Assembly: GCA_020746875.1 (NCBI GenBank)
Contig: JAGTJL010000010.1
Coordinates: forward strand, 1,736,001-1,800,000
Length of the DNA stretch: 64,000 nt
Source: Rhexocercosporidium sp. MPI-PUGE-AT-0058
Taxonomy: Eukaryota; Ascomycota; Leotiomycetes; Helotiales
Direction: 5' to 3'
The position numbers were made by a program, and so were the translations under genes. The notes beneath the pieces are model-generated. The model was given only the letters and a program-made list of their open reading frames with translations. It had not been told where the DNA came from and did not search any database. Shown one piece after another: positions 12,232 to 21,531 of this stretch; the stretch's first letter is position 1, and each line of letters starts with the position of its first letter.

Positions 12232-14521
12232 ATGTCGAGCATCTCGCAGTCCATCAAGAACTTGATCCGTCACGGTACGCATTGCCCTCCTACAGTCTCT
12301 TCCTCACTTTCTATCCCCGTTCCTACTACCCCGCCACGGGCAACACAACGTCTGAATCATCACCCACTACCTGCCACCATACCTTACCTGCCACCATCGT
12401 CGGAATACAAGGACAAGGACTAATCTAGCCGCTACAATAGGAAAGGGCGGCCGAGCATCACAACCCCAGGACGACCCAACTACTCATGTTTCGCCCGTCA
12501 ACGTCCACAACAGCCGTCACCAAGAACATGCCCCTCCACAACATCCAAACAACCACTACGCCAACAGCGATCCGACCATGAACCAGCAGCACAACATCCC
12601 GCACGGCGGCGACGCATACTCGACGGCAGATCTCGACAACCGGAATCGCGGTGCGCAGGCAGGAAACGTCGCGGCACATGCGGCGGAACAGAAGCAGAAG
12701 AAGAATAAGAAGGTAGACCATGACGAGTTGGCACGGATCGTCGCGGAAGAGAACGAGAGCAAAGGGAAGCTGCCCAGGTACCCGGACCTGCAACGATGGC
12801 AGCTGATCGAGAAGATGGGCGACGGCGCTTTCAGCAATGTCTACAGAGCCCGCGACTTGGAGGGGCAAGCAGGAGAGGTTGCTATCAAGGTCGTCCGCAA
12901 GTTTGAGATGAACTCTGGTCAGGTAAGTAGGAACTGCGACAAGTTTCTTCTTTTTGCTCGTTCGTCTTCGTTTGGAATATATGCCAACCTGCGTGGCGCT
13001 CTAGGGAGAAGCTCACCTCCATCCGGATTTCAAGAAGCAGCCCAAGACTGTGGAGGTGCGCAAACTTTTTAACTTTTACTGGCCGCTGGCTTTTGCTTGT
13101 TCTGTCCAGGGCCGATACTAATATGGGAATTACAGAGAGCGAATATCTTGAAGGAGGTTCAGATCATGCGCCAGTTGGATCATCCTAACATTGTGAAACT
13201 CGTCGACTTTTCCGAATCGAAGCAGTACTACTACATTGTGCTAGAATTGGCCCCAGGAGGAGAACTGTTTCATCAGATTGTTCGCCTCACATACTTCAGC
13301 GAGGACCTTTCCAGACATGTCATTACTCAGGTTGCCCAGGCATTGGAATACCTGCATGAGGAGTGTGGTGTTGTTCACAGGTGCGTATTTCCAACCCCTC
13401 TATTTGGCCTTCGCTGACGTCATGACAGAGATATCAAGCCAGAGAACTTATTATTTTCGCCGATTCCCCACATGCCCACGAAGAATCCAAAGCCTAAAGG
13501 ACCCGAAGATGAAGACAAGGTCGATGAGGGAGAATTTATTCCAGGAGTTGGTGCTGGTGGAATTGGCAAGATCAAGATTGCGGATTTCGGTCTCAGCAAG
13601 ATCGTGTGGGACAACCAAACCATGACGCCATGTGGAACTGTCGGATACACCGCGCCCGAGATTGTCAAGGACGAGCGGTATTCGAAGAGTGTAGATATGT
13701 GGGCCATGGGCTGTGTACTTTACACATTGCTCTGTGGATTCCCGCCATTCTACGATGAGAGTATTCAAGTGCTTACCGAGAAGGTCGCCAGAGGCCAATA
13801 CACCTTCCTGTCTCCTTGGTGGGACGATATCTCCAAGTCCGCTCAAGACCTTGTATCTCACCTCCTGACCGTCGACCCAGCAAAGCGGTATACGATCAAG
13901 GAATTCCTGGAACATCCATGGATCAAGAACACCAGAGAACCAACATATGCTGCTCATGACGCACCACCTCTCGCCACCCCAGCTGTTGAACGCCAGAAAC
14001 AACTGGGTATCAACCCTGCCCTTCTTGAGTCACCAGGTGCTGGAAAGCGCATGGACTTCCGTAGTCCAGGCCAAGTCAACCTCCGCGAGGTCTTTGATGT
14101 CAGCTACGCCGTCCACAGACAAGAGGAGGAGGGCAAGCGCCGCAAGAACTTCAAGCCTGGATACCGTAACGCAGCAGTCATGAACGGACTCAACCCTATC
14201 GACGATGATGAGTTCGACGAGGAAGAAGAAAACCAAGAAGACAACGGCATGCCTTCCAAGGTACCGAAGGCCCGTGATGCTGACGTCCACCAAGTCGAGC
14301 AGACCCTGAGAAATACAAATCTCAATGCTGCAGCTGCGGCACGAGCCCCCCCTATGCAGAAGGGTTACGGTCAGCATAGTGCAGCGGTCACTGCTGCTGC
14401 TAAGCAACAAGTACGTCAGCGAAAGGGCAACTTTGAGTTGAGTCTCGATAATGCGACATTGCTTGGTAGAAGAGGCCACAAGGGACCTAGTGGCTTGCGA
14501 GAGTCGACGGTGGCTGAATGA
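12232..14521 (+). CDS. srk1: Srk1/Rck2-type serine/threonine protein kinase (CaMK group)
   Basis: Ser/Thr kinase of the CaMK group, closest by remembered sequence to Schizosaccharomyces pombe Srk1 and yeast Rck1/Rck2, MAPK-activated kinases acting under the stress MAPK Sty1/Hog1. Exons 12232-12274, 12441-12922, 13005-13055, 13136-13380 and 13429-14521 give 637 residues. The start at 12232 (MSSISQSIKNLIRHG) joins in phase to exon 2. The kinase domain runs from about residue 134 to 440: glycine loop GDGAFSNVY, lysine AIKVV, catalytic HRDIKPEN split by intron 4, DFG in IADFGLSK, activation segment CGTVGYTAPE, and HPW near the end. A family-type insert rich in Pro, Lys and acidic residues separates PENLLF from the DFG region. 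The 200-residue C-terminal tail is charged, with the acidic run DDDEFDEEEEN. Strong family match; the MAPK link is inferred from the family. Confidence 0.93.
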
Positions 14522-15300
14522 GATTCGGTGGTGTTGACGGTGAAGCCGAACAGGACGTGGAGTGTTAGCTCATTGGGTGGTTGAAGCATGCATAAGAATA
14601 TGTATTTTCTATTCTTCGACAAATGTATGCGATGGGATGGATTTGGTGGATGAAGACAGGGATGAATGGAGGGAGGGACAGGTCACTCAGGCGTTCGGAA
14701 AGGAAGCTAAACTTAACGTTCTTTTGTTTGTGTATTCTTTTCTTGCTTGGCTTTCTTGCTTGCCCGAACGGATGGATGGGTTGACTTTGCGACTTGATAT
14801 TTGTTTGGCCGCCGGGATCAAGTTGAAGATTGATTCCTGGCCTATTCATTGCTTGCGTTGGACTTTATTTTACTTCTTTTCTTCTTCTTTTGGGAGGGAT
14901 GGGTTAGAGAACGGACAGACAGACGGACGGAGGAATGGAGTGGGTTTCGGGAGCAAGCGGGGTTATGGCAATGGATGTGGAAAAGAGAGAGAGAGAGAGA
15001 GAGAGAAAGACAGCATGATGAAGCATGCAATGGAATGCAATGCATTAAAAGAATCATGCAGTTCCTCTCTACCTTCCCTGAGAGGAGCGCCCCTGATACC
15101 TGTATGTGTGTGTGAGTGGCGAGAGCTTAACAAGATTTGACATGTATACTTACTCATACCCTGCTATTCACCTAAACCGCCCCTCGAATTCCCTCCTTCC
15201 TCCTTTCTATCTCTTCACCTGCGTCTCCCACTCTGGATCTATTCCTCTTCCTTCATCAGGTGTTGTGCTTGCAACTGGAGTAAGGAAAGCGTAAGATAAG
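14522..15300. other. kinase 3' flank
   Basis: Probably the 3' UTR and downstream flank of the kinase gene. It holds a (GA) dinucleotide run at about 14984-15006. Overlapping open frames here are low-complexity and have no domain. Confidence 0.5.
14984..15006. repeat. (GA)n microsatellite
   Basis: A near-perfect GA dinucleotide run downstream of the kinase stop codon. Confidence 0.75.
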
Positions 15301-15582
15301 AAAAAAGTATATAACCCCACTAGCAGACGGAAAGACTTTCCGGATTATTTAAAGGCCTTAGTTGAACGGTTGGAACCTTTAAAATAACGTTAGATTATTC
15401 GAAAGATAAAGATTTTCCGGCTGATTTAAAGGGTTTTAATTGAACGGTTTTGAACTTAAAAAAAAAATAACTTTCCAAGATACTAGGCTACTCGAGATAA
15501 AGACCTTTTCTTAGAGTACTTATTTACAGAAGTGTTAGGTCAGAGTTTGTCACCGCCTTTTTTAGGAACTTATTTCTGCTTA

Positions 15583-15809
15583 CAGTCCCCCCCCCAGCGT
15601 CCCAACGTTATTCGGTGGAGACCTTTTGCCTATCACTTAAACGCAAAAGGGGCAGATTTCAAGCTGCCTTATAATTAGACAAGAAACGTACGGAAATCGA
15701 TTTGGTATGTTGATAGAGCAACCGTGAGGGGAAGTAACTTTGCCACTGTAAAAGCAGCCGAGAAAAAAGTCTCCACCGAATAACGTTGGGACGGGGGGGG
15801 GGGGGACTG
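15583..15809. mobile_element. 227-bp MITE with ~40-bp inverted ends and TA duplication
   Basis: The left end reads CAGTCCCCCCCCC..., then GTCCCAACGTTATTCGGTGGAGAC (shortened here: shared core GTCCCAACGTTATTCGG). The right end, 15769-15809, is its near-perfect reverse complement, differing mainly in the length of the C/G homopolymer. The element is flanked by TA at 15581-15582 and 15810-15811. A CAGT start and TA duplication are the pattern of Tc1/mariner-type elements. There is no room for a transposase, so this is a non-autonomous miniature element needing a transposase from elsewhere. The well-matched arms suggest it is younger than the decayed repeats around it. Confidence 0.8.
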
Positions 15810-16038
15810 TACACGAAGTAGTTGCTGTTGGAAAGAGGCGGGGATATACTTTAACCTTCAGTAGCACTTCCGTAAACGATTATAATAACTCTAAAATATT
15901 TAGAAAGTTAAGATTTTGGCGGATTGTTCAAAAGGGGTTTAAATTAAGCGTGTTTATACTTTGACCGACTCTGTTAAATATTCGACGTTATAATACTCGC
16001 TGTTTATAAAAAATCAAAACGCCCTACTACGTACCAAA

Positions 16039-16449
16039 GGGGTTAATAGTAGGTCTCGCTTATCTCTTGTGTTTTGCCTCGCTAACTGTCAGATGGAGTT
16101 CGCAGTAGGCAAAGCTTGTAGAGGTTCAGGGAAAATATATTCAAAGAACTAATATCTGGCCTTCTAAGAAGTCCAGAGGAGGAGCGTATATGTAGAGGAG
16201 GTTACCCGTGAGGGGGGACAAACGCCGGCGTAACATAAAATACAAGTAGGATTGATTCTACTCATGTCGTGGAAGCCACGGCCCCCTTACTGTATGCTGC
16301 GGGCCCGATCCCAAAAAGATAAGAGTGAGGAGTATGCACATGACACTAACTAAAGAAAATTTCAGGGATGTTTAGAATATTTGGCACTCCTATATGGTCT
16401 ATTAACCTTGCTTCTTTATGGGGGGTAGGCGAGACCTACTGATAACCCC
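16039..16449. mobile_element. candidate ~410-bp element with ~25-bp imperfect inverted ends
   Basis: GGGGTTAATAGTAGGTCTCG at 16039 is matched on the opposite strand by GGGGTTATCAGTAGGTCTCG ending at 16449, with further partial matching inward. The interior contains two small palindromes (AGTAG...CTACT and CGTGG...CCACG near 16250-16285) and no coding potential. I do not see a clear target-site duplication, so the boundaries and superfamily are uncertain. It lies between copies 3 and 4 of the diverged repeat. Confidence 0.5.
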
Positions 16450-16694
16450 TCATTATACTGTGATAGGGAGGAACGGATGTTTCTTTGTCACATGACTGAG
16501 CCGGCTCTTCTCACGCATAAGAGCCCAACACTTGAAGATTGTACAACAAGACAACATCTTACACATATTCTATCCAATATATCTCTTCCTCCACCACTAT
16601 TCTGCCAATCGGAACTCTTCAGATATGTGATATCTTCAGATTTGATAGATCTCTTATTTGCTGAAGCTAGAAAGCCCCCCCGGTGCCTCACTCT

Positions 16695-16715
16695 ACACGA
16701 CCTCTCTTGTCGTGT
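16695..16715. repeat. perfect 7-bp hairpin (ACACGAC/GTCGTGT)
   Basis: ACACGAC and GTCGTGT flank a 7-base pyrimidine loop inside the decayed repeat block. No function is inferred. Confidence 0.4.
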
Positions 16716-17095
16716 GGTGTTGGAAGTCGTTTCCTGCCACAGCACTTTCTCCTCACCTAAGGTTTCAGCCAAATGTTTTCAAGTATTAAAAAGTAACTTT
16801 CCAGGATATCTGAGAGAGATAGCGAATTTTCCGGATTCTTTAAAAGGTTTTAGCTAAACGTTGATACGACATCTATAGCCGCGCCGCGGGGCAATACGAA
16901 CAGGTTACCTGCCTATTACTCGTGTATAGCTTGACATGATTGAGCGGTCTGATAAGGTTTAATACAAGTGTTGAAACAGTGTTGTGTTCAAACTGTGGGT
17001 TTTATTGAAGCCAAGGGCGTTTAGGCAGGTTTCTGATCCATGAAAAGAGTGGCCTTGAACTTCCGGATACTCTCTCCCCTTAACTGCTTTATAGG

Positions 17096-17106
17096 TATAT
17101 AAAAGG
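17096..17106 (+). promoter_or_regulatory. TATA box of the 12-Cys secreted protein gene
   Basis: TATATAAAAGG lies 128-138 bases before the ATG at 17234 and is followed by a CT/CA-rich leader with ACTCACTAACACAATC, a normal layout for a strongly regulated fungal secreted-protein gene. Confidence 0.55.
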
Positions 17107-17233
17107 CCATCTCCTCTTCACAAAGTCTTACTCTACTCACTAACACAATCATCCTTCAATCATCACGCACTTCAATAAAGATACTCTAAAACACCTCTTT
17201 GTCTCAACCTGCAGAATAGCTCTTCTGATCGAC

Positions 17234-17931
17234 ATGCTTTTCAAAATCGGAACACTTGCCATCCTGGCTCTATCATTTGGAGAAATTGGCGCTCTTCCGT
17301 CTGACTCAGCATTGGACCGTGTGCAGCTCACTGAGAGGGAGTTGTCGCCAATCATGGAAAGGGGCCTAAACTACGTTTGCAAATCTGGCAATGATTTTGC
17401 CCGATGCCAGCAGGCCAAGGCGACCCTTCAGGCCAGGGAACTTCGTGGATGCGATGTATGGAGTAAGTTATAAAACAGACCCCAGCATAAGCTCTGGTTG
17501 AAAATTATGAATACTGACTTGTTCCTTCTTATTATAGAGTGCATTGTCGAGGGATCAGCCTTTATCGCCGCTTGCTTGGCAGCTGTTGATGAAGGGGGGG
17601 TCAGTACGTTATCCTTATTTGCTATTCGAATTATTGAGGAAAGCTGACCACAAATCAAATAGACCCGCTAGCAGACGTTGCCTGCGCAGCAGCTTTGATG
17701 GTCTATACCCGTGATTGCGAACATTGCCTTGCGGGCACGTGCAGGGTTTCAGTCCGCAACAGTGCCAATTCGAATGTAGGCAGTACTTGTGTCGATGCCG
17801 GATCTTCTGGCTCAATCCAGAACAGACAAAGTGGAAGAACTGTCACCTTCACAGTCGGCCCCTTCTGTGGTGTCAATCCAGTTGGCGGATTGGGTCGGGA
17901 TGAGTCCCTCAGCCACGAAGGTTCATGCTAA
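17234..17931 (+). CDS. small secreted protein with 12 cysteines, candidate effector
   Basis: Predicted secreted protein of 187 residues from three exons, 17234-17462, 17538-17603 and 17663-17931; the donor at 17604 rather than 17600 is required to keep phase. A signal peptide (MLFKIGTLAILALSFGEIGA) precedes a mature part with 12 Cys, in blocks YVC, ARC, RGC, KC, AAC, VAC, DCEHC, GTC, STC, FCG and a terminal Cys. The central stretch around CIVEGSAFIAACLAAVDEG is Ala-rich and likely helical, reminiscent of secreted proteins annotated with a fungal calcium-binding domain, but I cannot confirm that. The even number of cysteines fits six disulfides. A TATA box is present upstream, and a decayed repeat block begins about 370 bases before the start codon, a setting often seen for effectors. 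Gene model likely; function unknown. Confidence 0.82.
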
Positions 17932-19184
17932 AATCATTATGGTCCATGGAGAGATGGGTATGGGACCATGGAAAGCCTCGATTGACCGGAATACACTCCT
18001 TTGTTTCTTTGGCTACATCAGCCCTCTATTTGAATGTCTTGCAGTTTGGACCCCTACGGCTATCCCAGGAAGGTGCGTCACGTGTGTCTTGGCCCTGAGG
18101 CTCGGCAGCCTACTACTGTAGCTGCACAGAGAAGCTAAGACACCACGGAGACCACGGGAGCCTTGGGTCACGTCATGGAGTATAGGATCCGGTTAGGGCG
18201 AAGGTACTATATAAGACTGACGCGTCTGCCATGTTGATAGGAGCTTCGTGCTCAACTTCAAATAGTATTCTCAGCCACACACTAGTAACTGTCTTACCCC
18301 GTATATGATACACCAACTTCTCAATCATCAGTGATCAACTTAGCCTCTTGAGTAATTACATTACAGTAGGATGTTTATTATTTTCAGCGTACGAAGTAGG
18401 CTATGTCGCTCGTTAGGAGGTTGGTTGGAGGTGTGAACTTGGGGATGTGTATCAGAATATATAATCTCGGTCGCTACCTCACTATAGGTGTGTAAAATAA
18501 AATAAAGAAACATAGCAATTCCGTCAATGGGTGTTACATTTTTGTTTTATTTTTGTTTTAGAGGCGTGAGATGGTGCTTAGGCTTGATGGGCCCGAGGAA
18601 CCCCTTTTTTCATAGTATATGAGATCGAGCTACACGAAAAAATGAGGGCCGCGCAAGGACGATAATGTGCATAGTGTCAGTTGATCTGGAGGGGTGTGGC
18701 GTGTGTGGTGTTGGCCCGGGGGAAGAAGTTGAGGTGGTATTACCGGTTCGAGCGATGCTAGGTCATAGTTCGCCATCCGCCCGGTCGATTCGGCGCCGTT
18801 CCGCATTTAAGTTATTTCTTCAACCACGTGAAATGGACAGCTGGCAGAAATATCGACCAAAAATCGCAGGTATTGATCTATCTATTCCGCTGTCTACTGC
18901 AAAGTAGGGAGATTCCAAGTCCATGTCGGAAGAGGGAAAGTATGGATAGGTCAGAGTAGATTGAGGGCAGGTGCTTCCTGATACCAAAGAGTCAAAAAGG
19001 GTAAGGTACCTGGGCAGATAAGTAGGTGGATAGGTAGGTAGGTAGGTACAGAAGCCAAAGACAAAACAGGAGTCTCTTCGAAGAGAGAACAAGAATGCAT
19101 GCATCCAAGTACAAACACAGGCAGAAACGCCATCCTCCAATTAAACCGACTCGCTGAAACATCACTCGCGGGTACTCTGTTGGA
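17932..19184. other. gene-free flank with an orphan promoter-like site
   Basis: Contains a good TATA-like box (TATATAAG, 18208-18215) followed after 15 bases by a 25-codon open frame (18231-18308) without recognisable features. The rest includes A/T-rich sequence near 18500 and a (GGTA) microsatellite at about 19020-19049, just beyond the 3' end of the MTC1-like gene on the minus strand. Confidence 0.45.
19018..19049. repeat. (GGTA)n microsatellite
   Basis: A run of GGTA units, partly GGTG/GGAT, in the 3' flank of the minus-strand MTC1-like gene. Confidence 0.65.
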
Positions 19185-20913
19185 TTAGAACAGGCCGGCT
19201 CTGGCTGCCTCTCCACCACCATCATTCATAATCTCTTCCTGTCTCGCCTTTCCCTTGCCAATCCCACCTTCACCGACACCCATCCTCCTAGCTACATATC
19301 TCTGTGCCACTACACCCGTGCTCAGCGTCAGGATCTCTTCAACCCACTCCGCAACCCATTCTCTGGGATCTACACCTCCACTCTCGATGATCTCCGCGAT
19401 CTCATCGGGAAGGTTGGAGGACTGGTATCCATCTGCTTCATTGCCGAAGAAGCCTGCTTTCTGCTCACTTGGTGATGTTGGTGATGCGGGAGTCATGGGC
19501 GAGGGTGCGTCTAACCACCTCATCCACTTTGCAGGGACGGATTGCGAGACAGTGTAGAAGGTTATGCTGTGAACTGGATCATGCAGATATAGCGCAAACG
19601 AGATGAGTTCATCCGCCTTCTCTTTATCCTCCACCACAGCACCACTCTCATCCTTCTCCTTCGTTGGGCCCTGAAACAGTTCCTCAGGAGCATCATGCGA
19701 GATAGCCTGCACAGCTAAAAAGATATCACTGCTTCGCACCGGATTGGACTCGCTCAGGTTCTCGGTGGCGCGCTGCGCTGCTGATTCAAGACCGCCGTGC
19801 GAGGAGAAGTATTCATTCGCGTACGCCTCTGCGCTTACACGGACAAGTTTCGTACCTTCGACGAGACCTTTCACAGAGCCCAGATCGCGGTGCTCGTTGC
19901 TTTGGCGCCACCAGGGCCCGTCACTCCATCCTGCGCTGCCGCCTGAGTAACCCGCTTCTGAGTTGCGGCGGGCGGTGGATTCATGGCCGCGCTGGATGAC
20001 GAGGAGATCGCCGCCTTCAACTTGAGCCATCACTCGTGAGAAGGTGCTGTATATGAGGGGGTCGAGGGAGGGATAGCCGATGAAATCGTGGGTGATGTGG
20101 ATCTGGAGGCGTTCGTGGGAGGAGATGGGAGGGGCGAGGGTGTGAAGGATGTTGGTGAAGGTTGGGATGGCACGAGAGCGGAGTTCACCACCTGGTGGTG
20201 TTAGTGACAAGTGGTTGTATGCATTGAAGATAACGAGAAGAATGAAGAAAGAGAAGCAATAGAGCAAACGAATAGTCAATCGAACAAAAGAGCAGGTAAA
20301 GAATGAAATCAACGACTGAGAAAGACGTCTTACCAAATCCTCTCAATACTCCAACATTTCCCTTCACTTGTTCGGCCCATCGCTTTGCTTCCTCGTTCTG
20401 TTGTATCTCCTTCACGGCAGCTTCGGCGGTCTTGACAGCAGCACTTGCAGTTGCGAACACGCTTCCCCACCAGCCTCCTCCCGTCACAGCAGGTACCTCC
20501 TCAGCTGGCTGGGCAATTGAGGCTTTCTTCTCTGCCTCCTGCAAGTCACTGCTCGTCGCAGAAGGGGTAAATGATGTGTGGAACGATCGAGTACTATCAC
20601 CCGACGGCCGAGGACCAGCTGCCTTCTCCTCGCTGGTTCGTGTTGATGCTGGAGGAGGGGTTCCCGTTGCAGTACGCTTGATGGACTGGATGCGGGGCGT
20701 GTGTGGTCTCGAGGGTGGTTGAGCTCCCAGATTCTCCAGGTTGTCCAACTCAGCCAGTAAGTCTTGCTCGGACTGAGCAGCTGGCTTTGCTGGCTTGGAA
20801 GCTCCCTTGGAAGTCGGCACAGGAGCTGTTGACTCCTCCTCGCCGATGCCCTCGAGCAGCTTGTTCAGCTCATCGTCGGTAGGCGCAGCGGCCTTGGACT
20901 TTTTCGTGGCCAT
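19185..20913 (-). CDS. MTC1: MTC1-like protein (maintenance of telomere capping 1, DUF5427)
   Basis: Fungal Mtc1 family protein. The yeast member is named for a synthetic defect with telomere-capping mutants but is found with COPI vesicles/Golgi; the molecular activity is unknown. Two exons, 20913-20334 and 20191-19185, join in phase to give 528 residues. The start (MATKKSKAAAPTDDELNKLL) is followed by an acidic/Ser-Pro-rich disordered third, then the conserved core beginning at GGGWWGSVFATASAAVKTAE, the helix EAKRWAEQVKGN, and the domain with ELRSRAIPTFTNILHTLAPP and HITHDFIGYPSLDPLIY that marks the family. The C-terminal part carries VAEWVEEILTLSTGVVAQRYV, followed by a Gly/Lys-rich end. 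Its start lies 618 bases from that of the divergently transcribed AT-hook gene. Confidence 0.88.
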
Positions 20914-21531
20914 TTGCAGCTTCAGAGGGGGGATATCTCGGGGTAGTAGGAAGTCTGGAGTAGCACGGTGGAGGGTTGCATGAGGCTATTGATACTGTTC
21001 TGTCCGTCCTGTCGTTACCCACCAGCTACCGTACGCCGTGCTTCATTCGCCCGGCTAATGCCAAGACTAGCCCATTCCGGGACTAGCGCCGGGACCAGGG
21101 CGCTCGCTAACACCAAGTTGGTCTGGTCGGGTCAGGTCAGCCACACCTGAACCACTTGCGGCGCTCGCTCTAAGAAATCCACTCGCTCGACCCCCCGACC
21201 AGAGAGCAGAAAGGCACCCAGTGACCGACAATATCAACCTCAAGTCAAGTCAACTCGGCTCACCATACGACAACTTTGCTATTGTTGCAGGAACTCGGGC
21301 TTTTTTCTCTCCGTTAGATCTTGATATCTTCATTCTCTCGATCTCTTCAGTTCTTCACCACCCGCTTCTTTCTACGCAACAAATCTTTTGCCCAGCGCAC
21401 CTTGGTCGTGAGACAACCGCACCCCCCGAAAACTGTTCTCGCCGCAATCATTTGCGCTCTCTACAACCACCATTCTTTCTCTCTCTACAATTCCAATCTG
21501 ATTGGGAATATCGGCATCAAGATCGTACATC
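20914..21531. promoter_or_regulatory. shared divergent promoter, MTC1-like / AT-hook protein
   Basis: The 618 bases between two start codons on opposite strands must hold both promoters. The right half is CT-rich (leader of the AT-hook gene). No clear TATA box is seen, as is usual for housekeeping genes. Confidence 0.6.

Larger units (their letters stand above)
15334..16866. repeat. four diverged copies of an ~85-bp repeat
   Basis: A unit containing TTTCCGGATTATTTAAAGG, then TTTTAGTTGAACGGTT, followed by AAAATAACTTTCC-like sequence, recurs at about 15334-15410, 15411-15500, 15885-15965 and 16781-16866. The first two are tandem; the others are separated by the elements annotated below. The copies differ by many substitutions, and the flanking DNA looks AT-rich by eye, as expected for old repeats decayed by mutation. 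I do not recognise the parent element. Confidence 0.6.

Noticed and set aside
11746..12423. A 225-codon Pro/Ser/Leu-rich open frame just before and over the kinase start
   Set aside because: It lacks an ordinary start context and is a by-product of the CT-rich leader. The kinase exon 1 and its spliced intron explain the region better.
14562..15140. A 192-codon frame downstream of the kinase
   Set aside because: Low-complexity sequence over the GA microsatellite; best explained as kinase 3' flank.
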